The notes: a model not told the origin generated them from the sequence alone. A stretch of 12,992 bases of DNA from an uncultured Clostridia bacterium (GCA_947628385.1 CANQZS010000024.1:1-12992), one strand, 5' to 3'. Counted from the stretch's first letter, positions 5,831-12,680 are shown. A program made the numbers and translations.

Positions 5831-6096
5831 TCTCCGGCAGCGGATCTGCGGAGATCATAATTTATGCGGTAATGGCAATATCCGCCATTGCAATGCTTGT
5901 CTATTATCTGCGGTCGGAAAAGCCCGTGAGAACGGCTGTTTTCGGAATGATCTCCGGAGCCGCAGCTTTGCTCCTCGTGAACCATTTCGGCGGCGGGATA
6001 ATTCCATGCGTTCCGCTGAACGGCTTTACGGCTTTTATTGCGCTGACTCTGGGAATTCCCGGCGTTGCCGCGCTGATAGCTCTGCTCATGCTTTAG
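5806..6096 (+). CDS. bofA: BofA-family membrane protein (pro-sigma-K processing inhibitor family)
   Basis: 96 residues, close to the 87 of Bacillus subtilis BofA. Hydrophobic segments lie at about 17-35, 42-58 and 76-96. The C-terminal family signature is present: V-N-H-F-G-G-G (58-64), P-x-P-L-N-x-F-T-A-F (67-77) and L-G-I-P-G-V (82-87). In Bacillus, BofA holds the intramembrane protease SpoIVFB inactive in the mother-cell-derived outer forespore membrane until the engulfment checkpoint is passed; in Clostridia, where sigma-K processing differs, the family's role is less clear. ATG 5806 has AAAGGAG at 5788-5794 and overlaps the end of the yaaL-like gene, so the two are translated together. 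The stop codon runs straight into a small palindrome. Confidence 0.8.
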   Translation: MQDLYSGMISGSGSAEIIIYAVMAISAIAMLVYYLRSEKPVRTAVFGMISGAAALLLVNHFGGGIIPCVPLNGFTAFIALTLGIPGVAALIALLML

Positions 6097-6110
6097 GAAC
6101 GAAGCGTTCC
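6096..6110 (+). repeat. Small palindrome starting at the bofA stop codon
   Basis: GGAACG-AAG-CGTTCC, a 6-bp stem with a triloop; its first base is the last base of the bofA TAG. It is followed by six bases and then the recG promoter, with no T run, so it is a weak terminator at best. Confidence 0.7.
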
Positions 6111-6115
6111 GCCCG

Positions 6116-6144
6116 TTGACAAATTTTTTCGGGACTGCTATAAT
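6116..6144 (+). promoter_or_regulatory. Consensus sigma-A promoter of recG
   Basis: TTGACA (6116-6121), 17 bases, TATAAT (6139-6144): a perfect match to the housekeeping consensus. Transcription would start near 6151, leaving a leader of about 40 nt with a small CGGGA-CAGT-TCCCG hairpin (6153-6166). It uncouples recG from the yaaL-bofA operon. Confidence 0.92.
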
Positions 6145-6191
6145 ATAGCTAACGGGACAGTTCCCGAATTCGCCGAGGAAGTGGAGCTTTT

Positions 6192-8237
6192 ATGACGAGA
6201 AATACCCCAATAACCGCGCTCAGAGGCGTAGGCGAAAAACGCGCAGAGCTTTATAAAAAGATCGGGATAAATACCGTCGGAGATCTGCTTTTCCATTTTC
6301 CCAGACGGTATATAGACTATTCCCAGCCCGTGCCGATAGATACGGCTCCCTTGGGAGAACACGCCGTGGTAAAGGCTATGGTGATAAAAAAGAACGGCGC
6401 TGCCCGCATAAGACAAGGGCTTGTTTTGTATAAGATATTTGCCGAGGACGAAAGCGGCGGGCGATTTACGATAGTATTCTATAACAACCGCTTTGCCTCC
6501 GACGCGCTCCATGAGGGCGAGGAATATTATTTCAGCGGAAAGGTCTCCGGCAACCTGACGCGGCGGGAAATGAATTCGCCTACGGTCATAAAGGCTTCCG
6601 AAAAGGATCTTCTCCGTCCGGTATATCCGCTTACGGAGGGACTTACCACGGCTATGGTAACGGCAAATATTTCCGAGATCCTTAACAGAGCGGAGGACGA
6701 TGTATTTACCGATACTCTTCCTGACAGGATACGGCTGGAATATTCGCTTTCCACACTGGAATACGCTCTCAGGAACATTCACTTCCCCAAGGACGAATAT
6801 TCCGCAGATACCGCCAAAAAGCGCCTTGCCTTTGACGAGCTTTTAAGTCTCCAGCTCGGAATGATGATGATAAAGAACCATAACCGCACCGAAAAGGGCT
6901 GCCGTATGGATATTCGCAAAGCCGATATGGACAGGCTTTATTCCTCGCTTCCCTTTGAGCTTACAAACGCTCAGAAGCGGGCGGCAGCAGATATTATAAA
7001 GGATATGTGCGGGATATATCCCATGAACAGACTCGTTCAGGGAGACGTAGGCTCCGGAAAGACCGCCGTTGCCGCCGCCGCGGCATATTTCGCCGCCGCA
7101 AACGGCTACAGGACAGCATTGATGGCTCCTACGGAAATACTTGCTTCACAGCATTATAAAACTCTTTCGGAAATGCTTGGACCTCTCGGAGTCGGCGTTT
7201 GCCTGATAACCGGCTCAATGACGAAAAAGCAGCGGGCTGCCGCTGCGGAACGGCTTACTCAGGACGATTGCTTCGTAGCGGTAGGGACTCATGCGCTTAT
7301 TTCCGAGTCTACCGTATTCAGCAATCTTGGGCTTGTCATAACCGACGAACAGCACCGTTTCGGAGTCGATCAGCGCGCCGCTCTTGCAGTCAAGGGAGAT
7401 TCCCCGCACAGGCTGGTAATGTCCGCAACTCCGATACCAAGGACGCTGGCGCTTATTTTTTACGGAGATCTGGATATTTCCATACTGAACGAGCTTCCCA
7501 AGGGCAGACAGAGGATCGAGACCTTTGCGGTGACCTCCAAGCTCAGGGAGCGTGCGCTGGGATTCGTAAAAAAGCAGCTTGACGAGGGACGTCAGGGATA
7601 CATCGTCTGCCCTATGATAGAGGAGGGCGATTCCGAGATCGCTTCGGCAAAAAGCTATGTTGAGGGACTTAAAAAAACCGTCCTTGCCGATAAGCGCACA
7701 GGACTTCTGCACGGAAAAATGACCGCCGCCGAAAAGGACAGGATAATGACCTCCTTTAAGGATCACGAGCTTGATCTTCTGGTCGCAACGACTGTTGTAG
7801 AGGTAGGCGTAGACGTTCCCAATGCAACGGTGATAGTTATTGAAAACGCAGACAGGTTCGGACTTTCACAGCTGCATCAGCTGCGAGGACGGGTAGGCAG
7901 AGGAAAATTCCAAAGCTACTGCGTTCTTATAGCGGGGAGCGTTACGGAGGAATCCCGCAAGCGTCTTGAGATAATGACAAAGACCTCGGACGGCTTTGAG
8001 ATCTCGGAATTCGATCTGAAAATGCGCGGCGCGGGAGATTTTTTCGGCAGCCGTCAGCATGGACTTCCGGATCTGAAAATAGCGGATATTGCCGCAGACA
8101 GAGAGCTTCTTGCAGCAAGCCGGCGCGCCGCTGCGGAGCTTCTTGGGGAAAGTCCGGATCTTTCGGGATTCCCGCTTCTCCGCGCCGAGACCGAGGAGCT
8201 TTTCTCCCGCTGCAGCAATGCAGCCGAGGCGTTATAG
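6192..8237 (+). CDS. recG: ATP-dependent DNA helicase RecG
   Basis: 681 residues, the normal length for RecG, the double-stranded DNA translocase that remodels stalled replication forks and branched recombination intermediates. N-terminal region: TPITALRGVGEKRAELYKKIGI (5-26), then the wedge/OB domain (about 55-150) that binds the junction. Helicase core: Walker A G284-D-V-G-S-G-K-T291, DEQH 385-388, SAT 411-413, V-E-V-G-V-D-V near 536-542 and Q563-L-R-G-R-V-G-R-G571. The RecG-specific C-terminal G-D-F-F-G-S-R-Q-H-G (615-624) is intact. ATG 6192 is preceded by the GGAAGTGGAG region. No truncation or frameshift is seen. In many Firmicutes recG lies in other contexts; here it is a single-gene unit. 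Confidence 0.98.
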   Translation: MTRNTPITALRGVGEKRAELYKKIGINTVGDLLFHFPRRYIDYSQPVPIDTAPLGEHAVVKAMVIKKNGAARIRQGLVLYKIFAEDESGGRFTIVFYNNRFASDALHEGEEYYFSGKVSGNLTRREMNSPTVIKASEKDLLRPVYPLTEGLTTAMVTANISEILNRAEDDVFTDTLPDRIRLEYSLSTLEYALRNIHFPKDEYSADTAKKRLAFDELLSLQLGMMMIKNHNRTEKGCRMDIRKADMDRLYSSLPFELTNAQKRAAADIIKDMCGIYPMNRLVQGDVGSGKTAVAAAAAYFAAANGYRTALMAPTEILASQHYKTLSEMLGPLGVGVCLITGSMTKKQRAAAAERLTQDDCFVAVGTHALISESTVFSNLGLVITDEQHRFGVDQRAALAVKGDSPHRLVMSATPIPRTLALIFYGDLDISILNELPKGRQRIETFAVTSKLRERALGFVKKQLDEGRQGYIVCPMIEEGDSEIASAKSYVEGLKKTVLADKRTGLLHGKMTAAEKDRIMTSFKDHELDLLVATTVVEVGVDVPNATVIVIENADRFGLSQLHQLRGRVGRGKFQSYCVLIAGSVTEESRKRLEIMTKTSDGFEISEFDLKMRGAGDFFGSRQHGLPDLKIADIAADRELLAASRRAAAELLGESPDLSGFPLLRAETEELFSRCSNAAEAL

Positions 8238-8244
8238 AATATCC

Positions 8245-8280
8245 AGCCGCTCAGTGTGATATAAAACCGAGCGGCTTTCA
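8245..8280 (+). terminator. recG intrinsic terminator
   Basis: AGCCGCTC (8245-8252) pairs with GAGCGGCT (8269-8276) around a 16-nt loop, 8 bases after the recG stop. The tail is TTCAGTTT rather than a solid T run, so termination may be incomplete. Confidence 0.7.
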
Positions 8281-8301
8281 GTTTGTCGAAAAAGTGACTA
8301 C

Positions 8302-8550
8302 TATTTTGCGCGAAGCGCAAAATATAAAGCTGGTCAAGCTGAGCACAGCTTGCGGATTCCAAAGGCAGAGCCTTTGGTCGCGCTCCGCAGAGCGCGAAAC
8401 TCTCCTTTTCAAAGCGCTCTGCAAAGGGGTGAATTGCAAACTGCGCAGCTGTTTGCAAGAGGGGAACGCTCTGCAAGAGAGAGCGTTCCCCTGAATTAAC
8501 GGTTTATGTTATGTAAGCCTTTTGAAACAGTCCGGTGGACTGTTTCAAAA
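8302..8550. repeat. Island of about eight consecutive short palindromes
   Basis: In order: 8302-8324 (10-bp arms, loop GAA); 8335-8352 (CAAGCTG arms, loop AGCA); 8359-8377 (CCAAAGGC arms, loop AGA); 8378-8397 (TCGCGCTC arms, loop CGCA); 8402-8429 (7-bp arms with one G-T, 14-nt loop); 8434-8458 (TTGCAAAC arms, one mismatch, loop GCA); 8460-8492 (13-bp arms, loop GCAAGAG); 8520-8550 (14-bp arms, loop GGT). Most are perfect, nearly touching, and have unrelated arms. The region has no ribosome binding site; open frames through it are made of palindrome halves and are not convincing. It could be a stack of inserted hairpin elements or a region where template switching has perfected imperfect palindromes. 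Confidence 0.85.
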
Positions 8551-8614
8551 TCAATTAATATGTTTTCTACAGTCTGAAAACCGAACGCTTTTTTAACTTT
8601 TTTACATTAAACGG

Positions 8615-8643
8615 TTGAAATTCCGATAATAAAGTGGTATAAT
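8615..8643 (+). promoter_or_regulatory. Sigma-A promoter of the candidate small RNA
   Basis: TTGAAA (8615-8620), 17 bases, TATAAT (8638-8643), with TGG before the -10 (extended -10). The next coding start on this strand is at 8895, beyond a strong terminator, so this promoter appears to serve a non-coding transcript. Confidence 0.8.
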
Positions 8644-8649
8644 GGTATT

Positions 8650-8791
8650 TCAGAATATGTCCGGTATATAAGTTGATAATGATATGAATTGCTCGTTTTG
8701 TGCAAAATTGCCTTTAATGATGGCTGTTGCTTAGTTTTTTTGTGCAATACTCCAAAACTTAAAGGGCAATGCAACAAAACGAGCTTTTTTT
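8650..8791 (+). ncRNA. Candidate small RNA with long bulged hairpin and terminator (about 140 nt)
   Basis: Downstream of the promoter at 8615-8643, 8691-8703 pairs with 8771-8784 (GCTCGTTTTG with CAAAACGAGC, one bulged A deeper in), then after an AAA bulge 8707-8717 pairs with 8759-8770 with one bulged G. The 41-nt apical loop contains a smaller TTGC/GCAA stem (8727-8730 with 8744-8747). Seven T follow the closing stem (8785-8791), a textbook terminator. No start codon with a ribosome binding site lies inside. A single long interrupted rod recalls 6S RNA in outline, but it is shorter than the usual 6S length and no conserved 6S bubble could be confirmed. A sigma-factor leader attenuator is an alternative, made less likely by the separate promoter downstream. 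Confidence 0.55.
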
Positions 8792-8813
8792 GCCACTACT
8801 TTAATGACAGGTC

Positions 8814-8842
8814 TTTTAAGGGAAGAAAAAATGTGGTATAAT
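8814..8842 (+). promoter_or_regulatory. Extended -10 promoter of the sigma factor operon, flanked by an 8-bp inverted repeat
   Basis: TG-G-TATAAT at 8834-8842 is a strong extended -10; the -35 (TTTTAA, 8814-8819, 17-base spacer) is poor, as allowed for extended -10 promoters. TAATGACA (8802-8809) and its complement TGTCATTA (8842-8849) flank it, centres 40 bp apart, and could be operator half sites. Confidence 0.6.
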
Positions 8843-8894
8843 GTCATTATCAACACGAAATAAAAAGAGAGCGGTTGAGAGGTGATGTTATAAA

Positions 8895-9434
8895 ATGGAT
8901 ACAGATTTCTCCCAGTGCGTAAAAAAAGCTCGGGACGGCGACGCGGACGCATTCGCCGAATTGTATTCAACAGTATACAGAGAGCTGTACCACATTGCTC
9001 TTGTAAACCTTAAAAATCAGCACGACGCTTCCGATGTGGTTAGCGACACGGTTCTGGAAGCATATACCTCCATAAAAAAATTAAGAGATGAAAACGCATT
9101 CAAGGCGTGGATGATCCGTATCCTTACTGTAAAAATAAAAAGAAAACAGAGGGAATATATAAAGAATCGGGATCACCTCACAAGCATTGATGATCTTGAA
9201 GATCTCGACAGTGTAGAACAAAAGAAAGCCGGAGAAATAAATTACGGCGGATTAGAGATAATGGAGGAATTCAAAAAGCTGAACGAGGACGAAAGACTTG
9301 TTTTATCACTGAGCGTGGTTTCAGGATATACAAGCGAAGAGATCGCTAAGATCACGGGATCATCTGCAAATACCGTAAGATCAAAGGCGGCAAGGGCAAA
9401 AATAAAACTGAAAAAGCTGCTCGAGGAACGCTGA
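8895..9434 (+). CDS. ECF-like sigma-70 family RNA polymerase sigma factor
   Basis: 179 residues, the size of an extracytoplasmic-function sigma factor. Region 2 spans about 18-85: D-A-F-A-E-L-Y, the D44-A-S-D-V-V-S-D motif of region 2.2 and F-K-A-W-M-I-R-I-L in region 2.4. A linker (90-120) rich in Asp and Glu is followed by region 4 (about 124-178) with a helix-turn-helix at 145-168 (G-Y-T-S-E-E-I-A-K-I-T-G-S-S-A-N-T-V-R-S). Such factors direct polymerase to a small regulon when a membrane anti-sigma releases them. AGAGGTGAT at 8878-8886 supports ATG 8895. The next gene, 19 bases downstream with a strong SD, encodes a single-pass membrane protein, the usual place for the partner. The promoter found is of housekeeping type; autoregulation is not evident. 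Confidence 0.92.
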   Translation: MDTDFSQCVKKARDGDADAFAELYSTVYRELYHIALVNLKNQHDASDVVSDTVLEAYTSIKKLRDENAFKAWMIRILTVKIKRKQREYIKNRDHLTSIDDLEDLDSVEQKKAGEINYGGLEIMEEFKKLNEDERLVLSLSVVSGYTSEEIAKITGSSANTVRSKAARAKIKLKKLLEER

Positions 9435-9453
9435 ATGAAAGGAGGTAGGGATC

Positions 9454-11514
9454 ATGAAGTTTGAAGAAAGATTGAAAGAGCTTATAGACGAGGCTGAGGT
9501 TCCCGTTGAACTCATGCCTCAGAATATAGCGGCAATGCTTAAAGCAAAAAACGCGCAGTCTGAAAGATCCGCGGATAAGAAAAATATAAAAATGTCCGCA
9601 AACGTCTCTGCACAACGTCGTACTATTATAATCAGAACTGCAGCAGCCGCAGCCGCCTGCGCTGTGTTCACGGCAGGAATGTTGGCATACAACAGCAGGA
9701 ACGAGGAACAGGATCAGATAGAGGAACGCATCAAGTACGAGGCTATTCTTCCTCCGCCTGAGACATATGACGATCTTTACAATATCTATACGGATATTTA
9801 CCTGAACGGTGACGGCGATAACACCGAAGCAAACGGAAGCAATGCCGGAGGCAATTCCTCGGAGGAGCCTATAGAATATTCCGGAACGGCACCGGAAGCC
9901 CCGCCGGATATATCCGCACAGGATTTTTCAGTGTCGGACGCCGACATAGTAAAATGTGAGGGCGACTATATGTACTGCCTGAAGGACAGCACCCTTTACA
10001 TAGTTTCTATGGAAACTATGGAGGTCGTCTCAACAATAGAAAGCTCGCTCGATCCGCCCATAGAAATATATATTGAGGGCGATAATATAATTCTCATCTC
10101 AACAGAAACAGGAGAACGGCAGGCGATCGGTGATGTTATGGAAAAAGCCGCCGGCTCCGCAGATGAAGCCGGAGATCTTCCCACAGGATCCGATGTTCCA
10201 GCAGACGATCCGGACTCTATACAGCCGGCATCATATGATCCCGACTTATCCGGACAGGAGCTCCTGAATGACAAAACAGGTTATGATATACAGAATCAGG
10301 GTAATGTCAGCCGCACTAATACTGCGGTTGACATTTACAATATAAGGACACCCGACGCACCTATCCTTAAAGCTTCATATAAACAAAACGGCAGCTACAC
10401 AGCTTCAAGGCTTGTTGACGGAAAGCTTTACATGGTAACGGCATACTCCGATTACCGAATAAAGCCTTTGTACGAGCAGGCGGATCTTGACAGCTTTGTT
10501 CCTGCCTATTATATTAATGGGGAAAAATTTTTTATTGCCGCAGGAGATATTATCGTTCCGGCAGGAGCAAACAGCACCGACTATACGGTGATCTCCTCAA
10601 TAAATATAGACGGGGAATTTTCCGCCGCGGCAAAGGCTGTGCTCGGTTCCAGCAGGAACGTATACTGCTCCGACGAGGCGCTGTATATTACGGGAACGGG
10701 AAAAACGGATATGGGATATTACACGATAATATCGTCCTTTGACCTTGATGAGAACGGCATAAAATACCGCGCGAGCGCTTCCGTAGAGGGAACGATCCTG
10801 AGCCGCAGCAGTATGAATGAATACGGCGGGAATTTCAGGATCGCAGTCAAAAACACCGACGAGGACGGGATAACCTCCACGGCGGTATATGTGCTTGACA
10901 AGTCATTGACGGTGATAAACAGCGCAGGAAAGGTCCTGCCGGAATGTAACGTAACGTCGGTAAGATTTGAGGGGAACTATGCGAGATTCTTTGAAAATAA
11001 CGGCAGAACATCTGCGGCAGTGCTTGATCTTGCAGCAGCTCCACCGTCGCTGATACAGTCGCCCATAGTAAGCTCGGCATATCTTTACAGCTATTCAGAC
11101 GATAAGCTTATGGGAGTAGGCGAATCGGAAAACGGAGGAATGACGCTGACAATGTACGATTCCGAAAGCGGGATCGCGCTGGGGAACATTTCCTTTGCGG
11201 AAAATGACGGCGAGATATTTTCAAAAGTATTCAGCGACAGACGCGCCGCACTGGTCGATCCAGAAAGCGGGATAATAGGCATACCGGTTTACAGCCATAC
11301 GGAATTCGGAACAAAAAACAGCTATTATGTATTCAGCTACAGCGAAGAGAACGGCTTTTCAAGCAAGGGAATGATAGAATATCTCGATATTGACGACAGC
11401 TTCTGCTTTGACAGAGGGGAGCTTTACGGCGGCAACATTTATATTATAAGCAAGGGCAGGATAATATCCGCACGGATAAGCGACCTGAATGTGATAGGAG
11501 TATATGAATACTGA
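9454..11514 (+). CDS. Membrane-anchored beta-propeller-domain protein, probable anti-sigma or sensor partner
   Basis: 686 residues from ATG 9454 with AAAGGAGGT at 9438-9446. Residues 1-55 are cytoplasmic and include V-P-V-E-L-M-P-Q-N-I-A-A-M-L, a motif shape seen at the N-terminus of clostridial beta-propeller proteins coded beside sigma factors. A single membrane helix lies at about 57-79 (an Ala-rich stretch ending FTAGMLAYN), then an acidic low-complexity linker (80-155). The remainder is outside the cell and fits the secreted beta-propeller family: repeated D-I-Y-N-I-R-T-P-D-A-P-I-L-K-A-S, S-R-L-V-D-G-K-L-Y-M-V-T-A-Y and later blade-like strands to the C-terminus. Coupling to the sigma gene suggests it holds the sigma factor at the membrane and senses an extracellular cue; this is inference. 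No zinc-finger anti-sigma motif (HxxxCxxC) is present. Confidence 0.85.
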   Translation: MKFEERLKELIDEAEVPVELMPQNIAAMLKAKNAQSERSADKKNIKMSANVSAQRRTIIIRTAAAAAACAVFTAGMLAYNSRNEEQDQIEERIKYEAILPPPETYDDLYNIYTDIYLNGDGDNTEANGSNAGGNSSEEPIEYSGTAPEAPPDISAQDFSVSDADIVKCEGDYMYCLKDSTLYIVSMETMEVVSTIESSLDPPIEIYIEGDNIILISTETGERQAIGDVMEKAAGSADEAGDLPTGSDVPADDPDSIQPASYDPDLSGQELLNDKTGYDIQNQGNVSRTNTAVDIYNIRTPDAPILKASYKQNGSYTASRLVDGKLYMVTAYSDYRIKPLYEQADLDSFVPAYYINGEKFFIAAGDIIVPAGANSTDYTVISSINIDGEFSAAAKAVLGSSRNVYCSDEALYITGTGKTDMGYYTIISSFDLDENGIKYRASASVEGTILSRSSMNEYGGNFRIAVKNTDEDGITSTAVYVLDKSLTVINSAGKVLPECNVTSVRFEGNYARFFENNGRTSAAVLDLAAAPPSLIQSPIVSSAYLYSYSDDKLMGVGESENGGMTLTMYDSESGIALGNISFAENDGEIFSKVFSDRRAALVDPESGIIGIPVYSHTEFGTKNSYYVFSYSEENGFSSKGMIEYLDIDDSFCFDRGELYGGNIYIISKGRIISARISDLNVIGVYEY

Positions 11515-11515
11515 C

Positions 11516-11550
11516 AAAAAGACCCGCGTCGGAAGATGCGGGTCTTTATT
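11516..11550. terminator. Bidirectional terminator with GGAA tetraloop
   Basis: AAGACCCGC (11519-11527) pairs with GCGGGTCTT (11538-11546); the stem can extend by G-T, T-A and C-G to close a GGAA tetraloop (11531-11534). Tails are TTTATT on the plus strand and TTTTTG on the minus strand. It separates the convergent beta-propeller and mazF genes. Confidence 0.85.
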
Positions 11551-11586
11551 GATTGCTGCATAAGGCAAGCGTTGTCTTATGTAGCA

Positions 11587-11931
11587 TTATTGCAGACCAA
11601 AGCTGATGGACAGCGCGCTGTCAACGCGGGTCATTGCAGTCGGGTCAAGTTCTCCCATGCGTTCTTTGAGTCTTTTTTTGTCGATAGTTCTTATCTGTTC
11701 CAACAGAACGATGCTGTCTTTTTGAAGTCCGCATTTGTCGGCATTCAGTTCGATATGGGTCGGAAGCTTGGATTTGTCACGCTGGCTCGTGATAGCCGCA
11801 GCGATAACGGTAGGGCTGTGCTTATTTCCCACATCATTCTGAACGATGAGAACCGGACGTATCCCGCCTTGCTCTGAGCCAACGACCGGACTCAGGTCAG
11901 CGTAATAGATCTCTCCCCTTTTTACTGACAT
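11587..11931 (-). CDS. mazF: MazF/EndoA (PemK-like) endoribonuclease toxin, no adjacent antitoxin
   Basis: 114 residues. ATG 11931 is preceded by AGGAG at 11940-11944; a longer frame to 12021 runs through a terminator and is not likely. The sequence is strikingly close to Bacillus subtilis EndoA (NdoA, 116 residues): V-K-R-G-E-I-Y-Y-A-D-L-S-P-V-V-G-S-E-Q-G-G, then R25-P-V-L and A-A-I-T48, the two catalytic residues of the MazF fold, and I-V-L-L-E-Q-I-R-T-I-D near 74-84. EndoA cleaves single-stranded mRNA at UACAU in Bacillus; target specificity here is unknown. The gene for the antitoxin EndoAI normally lies directly upstream; here the upstream 170 bases hold only the yafQ terminator and no coding frame, so it is an orphan or is controlled from elsewhere. 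Confidence 0.95.
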   Translation of the reverse strand: MSVKRGEIYYADLSPVVGSEQGGIRPVLIVQNDVGNKHSPTVIAAAITSQRDKSKLPTHIELNADKCGLQKDSIVLLEQIRTIDKKRLKERMGELDPTAMTRVDSALSISFGLQ

Positions 11932-12010
11932 TCCATACACTCCTATTTTACCGAGTTTGCGGTTTTTCGGGAATAACCGCCGTATGGTATTATTGTTGAC
12001 GGAATTTTCA

Positions 12011-12047
12011 AAAATAATCATTGCCGGAAAATTTATCTTCCGGCAAT
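12011..12047 (-). terminator. Terminator of the dinJ-yafQ operon
   Basis: ATTGCCGGAA (12020-12029) and TTCCGGCAAT (12038-12047) form a perfect 10-bp stem with an 8-nt loop. On the minus strand it is followed by GATTATTTTTG, a usable U-rich tail. It lies about 58 bases after the yafQ stop and insulates mazF. Confidence 0.82.
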
Positions 12048-12104
12048 ACTATTATATGCTTATGCTTCGGGGAGTGTCAAACTATCATCAGGCAAGGATC
12101 TATA

Positions 12105-12380
12105 TTAGAATAGATCGGAATGTGTTCCTGTACGCTGCAAGGTAAGTATAAGCTCTTCATTGATTATACGATATACCATTATCCAGTCAGGAAGAATGTG
12201 ACATTCCATAAATCCGCTCCAGTTACCTGATAATCTGTGTTCAGAATATTTTGGCGGCAATTCCTGACAGTTAGCAAGCATTTCAACTACGGCTTCAAGC
12301 AAAGCAATATTATAACCGCGCTTTTTTAATCTTTTAATGTCTTTGCGGAATGATGAGGTCATAACAACATTTAATTTCAT
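12105..12380 (-). CDS. yafQ: YafQ-family type II toxin (RelE-like mRNA interferase)
   Basis: 91 residues, the family length. The active-site residues of Escherichia coli YafQ line up well: H48, H61, D65-W66, H87 and the C-terminal F91, within H-R-L-S-G-N-W-S-G, H-I-L-P-D-W-I-M-V-Y-R and R-T-G-T-H-S-D-L-F. YafQ binds the ribosome and cuts mRNA in the A site, and DinJ neutralises it. The start ATG overlaps the antitoxin stop by ATGA (12377-12380), so the two are translationally coupled, antitoxin first. No defect is visible, so the toxin should be active. Confidence 0.96.
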   Translation of the reverse strand: MKLNVVMTSSFRKDIKRLKKRGYNIALLEAVVEMLANCQELPPKYSEHRLSGNWSGFMECHILPDWIMVYRIINEELILTLQRTGTHSDLF

Positions 12381-12658
12381 TCGTCGTCGCCCTCCGCAAG
12401 GATCTCCTCAAACATAGCGTGAACGTCAGTATATTTTTTTGCTTGTATTCTGCCCTCTGCAATGTCATTTGACTCTTTTAAAGCTGCTTCTGTTTCAGCA
12501 TTGAAACGATGCTGAACTGCAAAAGGCAGACCGTTGAATTCTATACACTGGTGCAGGAAAATATTTACGGCAGTAGACATATCCATACCAAGGCTTTTAA
12601 AAAGCTCATTTGCGCGTTCGTTTGTCTCGTCGGAAATCCGTATATTTATATTGGTCAT
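12377..12658 (-). CDS. dinJ: RelB/DinJ-family antitoxin
   Basis: 93 residues from ATG 12658 with AAAGGAG at 12667-12673, 8 bases upstream; a frame extending to 12727 crosses the promoter and is not real. The N-terminal ribbon-helix-helix DNA-binding half is typical: T-N-I-N-I-R-I-S-D-E-T, A-N-E-L-F-K-S-L-G-M-D-M-S-T-A-V-N-I-F-L (16-35), then G-L-P-F-A (43-47). The C-terminal half (50-93), acidic and helical, should wrap the toxin. DinJ-type proteins also repress their own promoter, normally through dyads near the -10. The operon has its own strong promoter. Confidence 0.95.
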   Translation of the reverse strand: MTNINIRISDETNERANELFKSLGMDMSTAVNIFLHQCIEFNGLPFAVQHRFNAETEAALKESNDIAEGRIQAKKYTDVHAMFEEILAEGDDE

Positions 12659-12680
12659 ATGCTCAGCTCCTTTCAATATT

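Noticed and set aside
6138..6782. 214-residue minus-strand frame and other long frames opposite recG
   Set aside because: They are shadows of recG codon use, overlap its helicase and wedge domains, and lack ribosome binding sites.
8294..8494. 66-residue open frame through the palindrome island
   Set aside because: It is built from the two arms of consecutive palindromes, starts without a ribosome binding site and resembles no protein.
8691..8791. 6S RNA
   Set aside because: The rod shape is suggestive, but the hairpin is too short, and the conserved central bubble and promoter-like sequence could not be recognised. Kept as an unassigned small RNA.
11932..12021. 30-residue N-terminal extension of the MazF toxin
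   Set aside because: It runs upstream through and beyond the AGGAG site into the yafQ terminator; EndoA homologues start at M-x-V-K-R-G.
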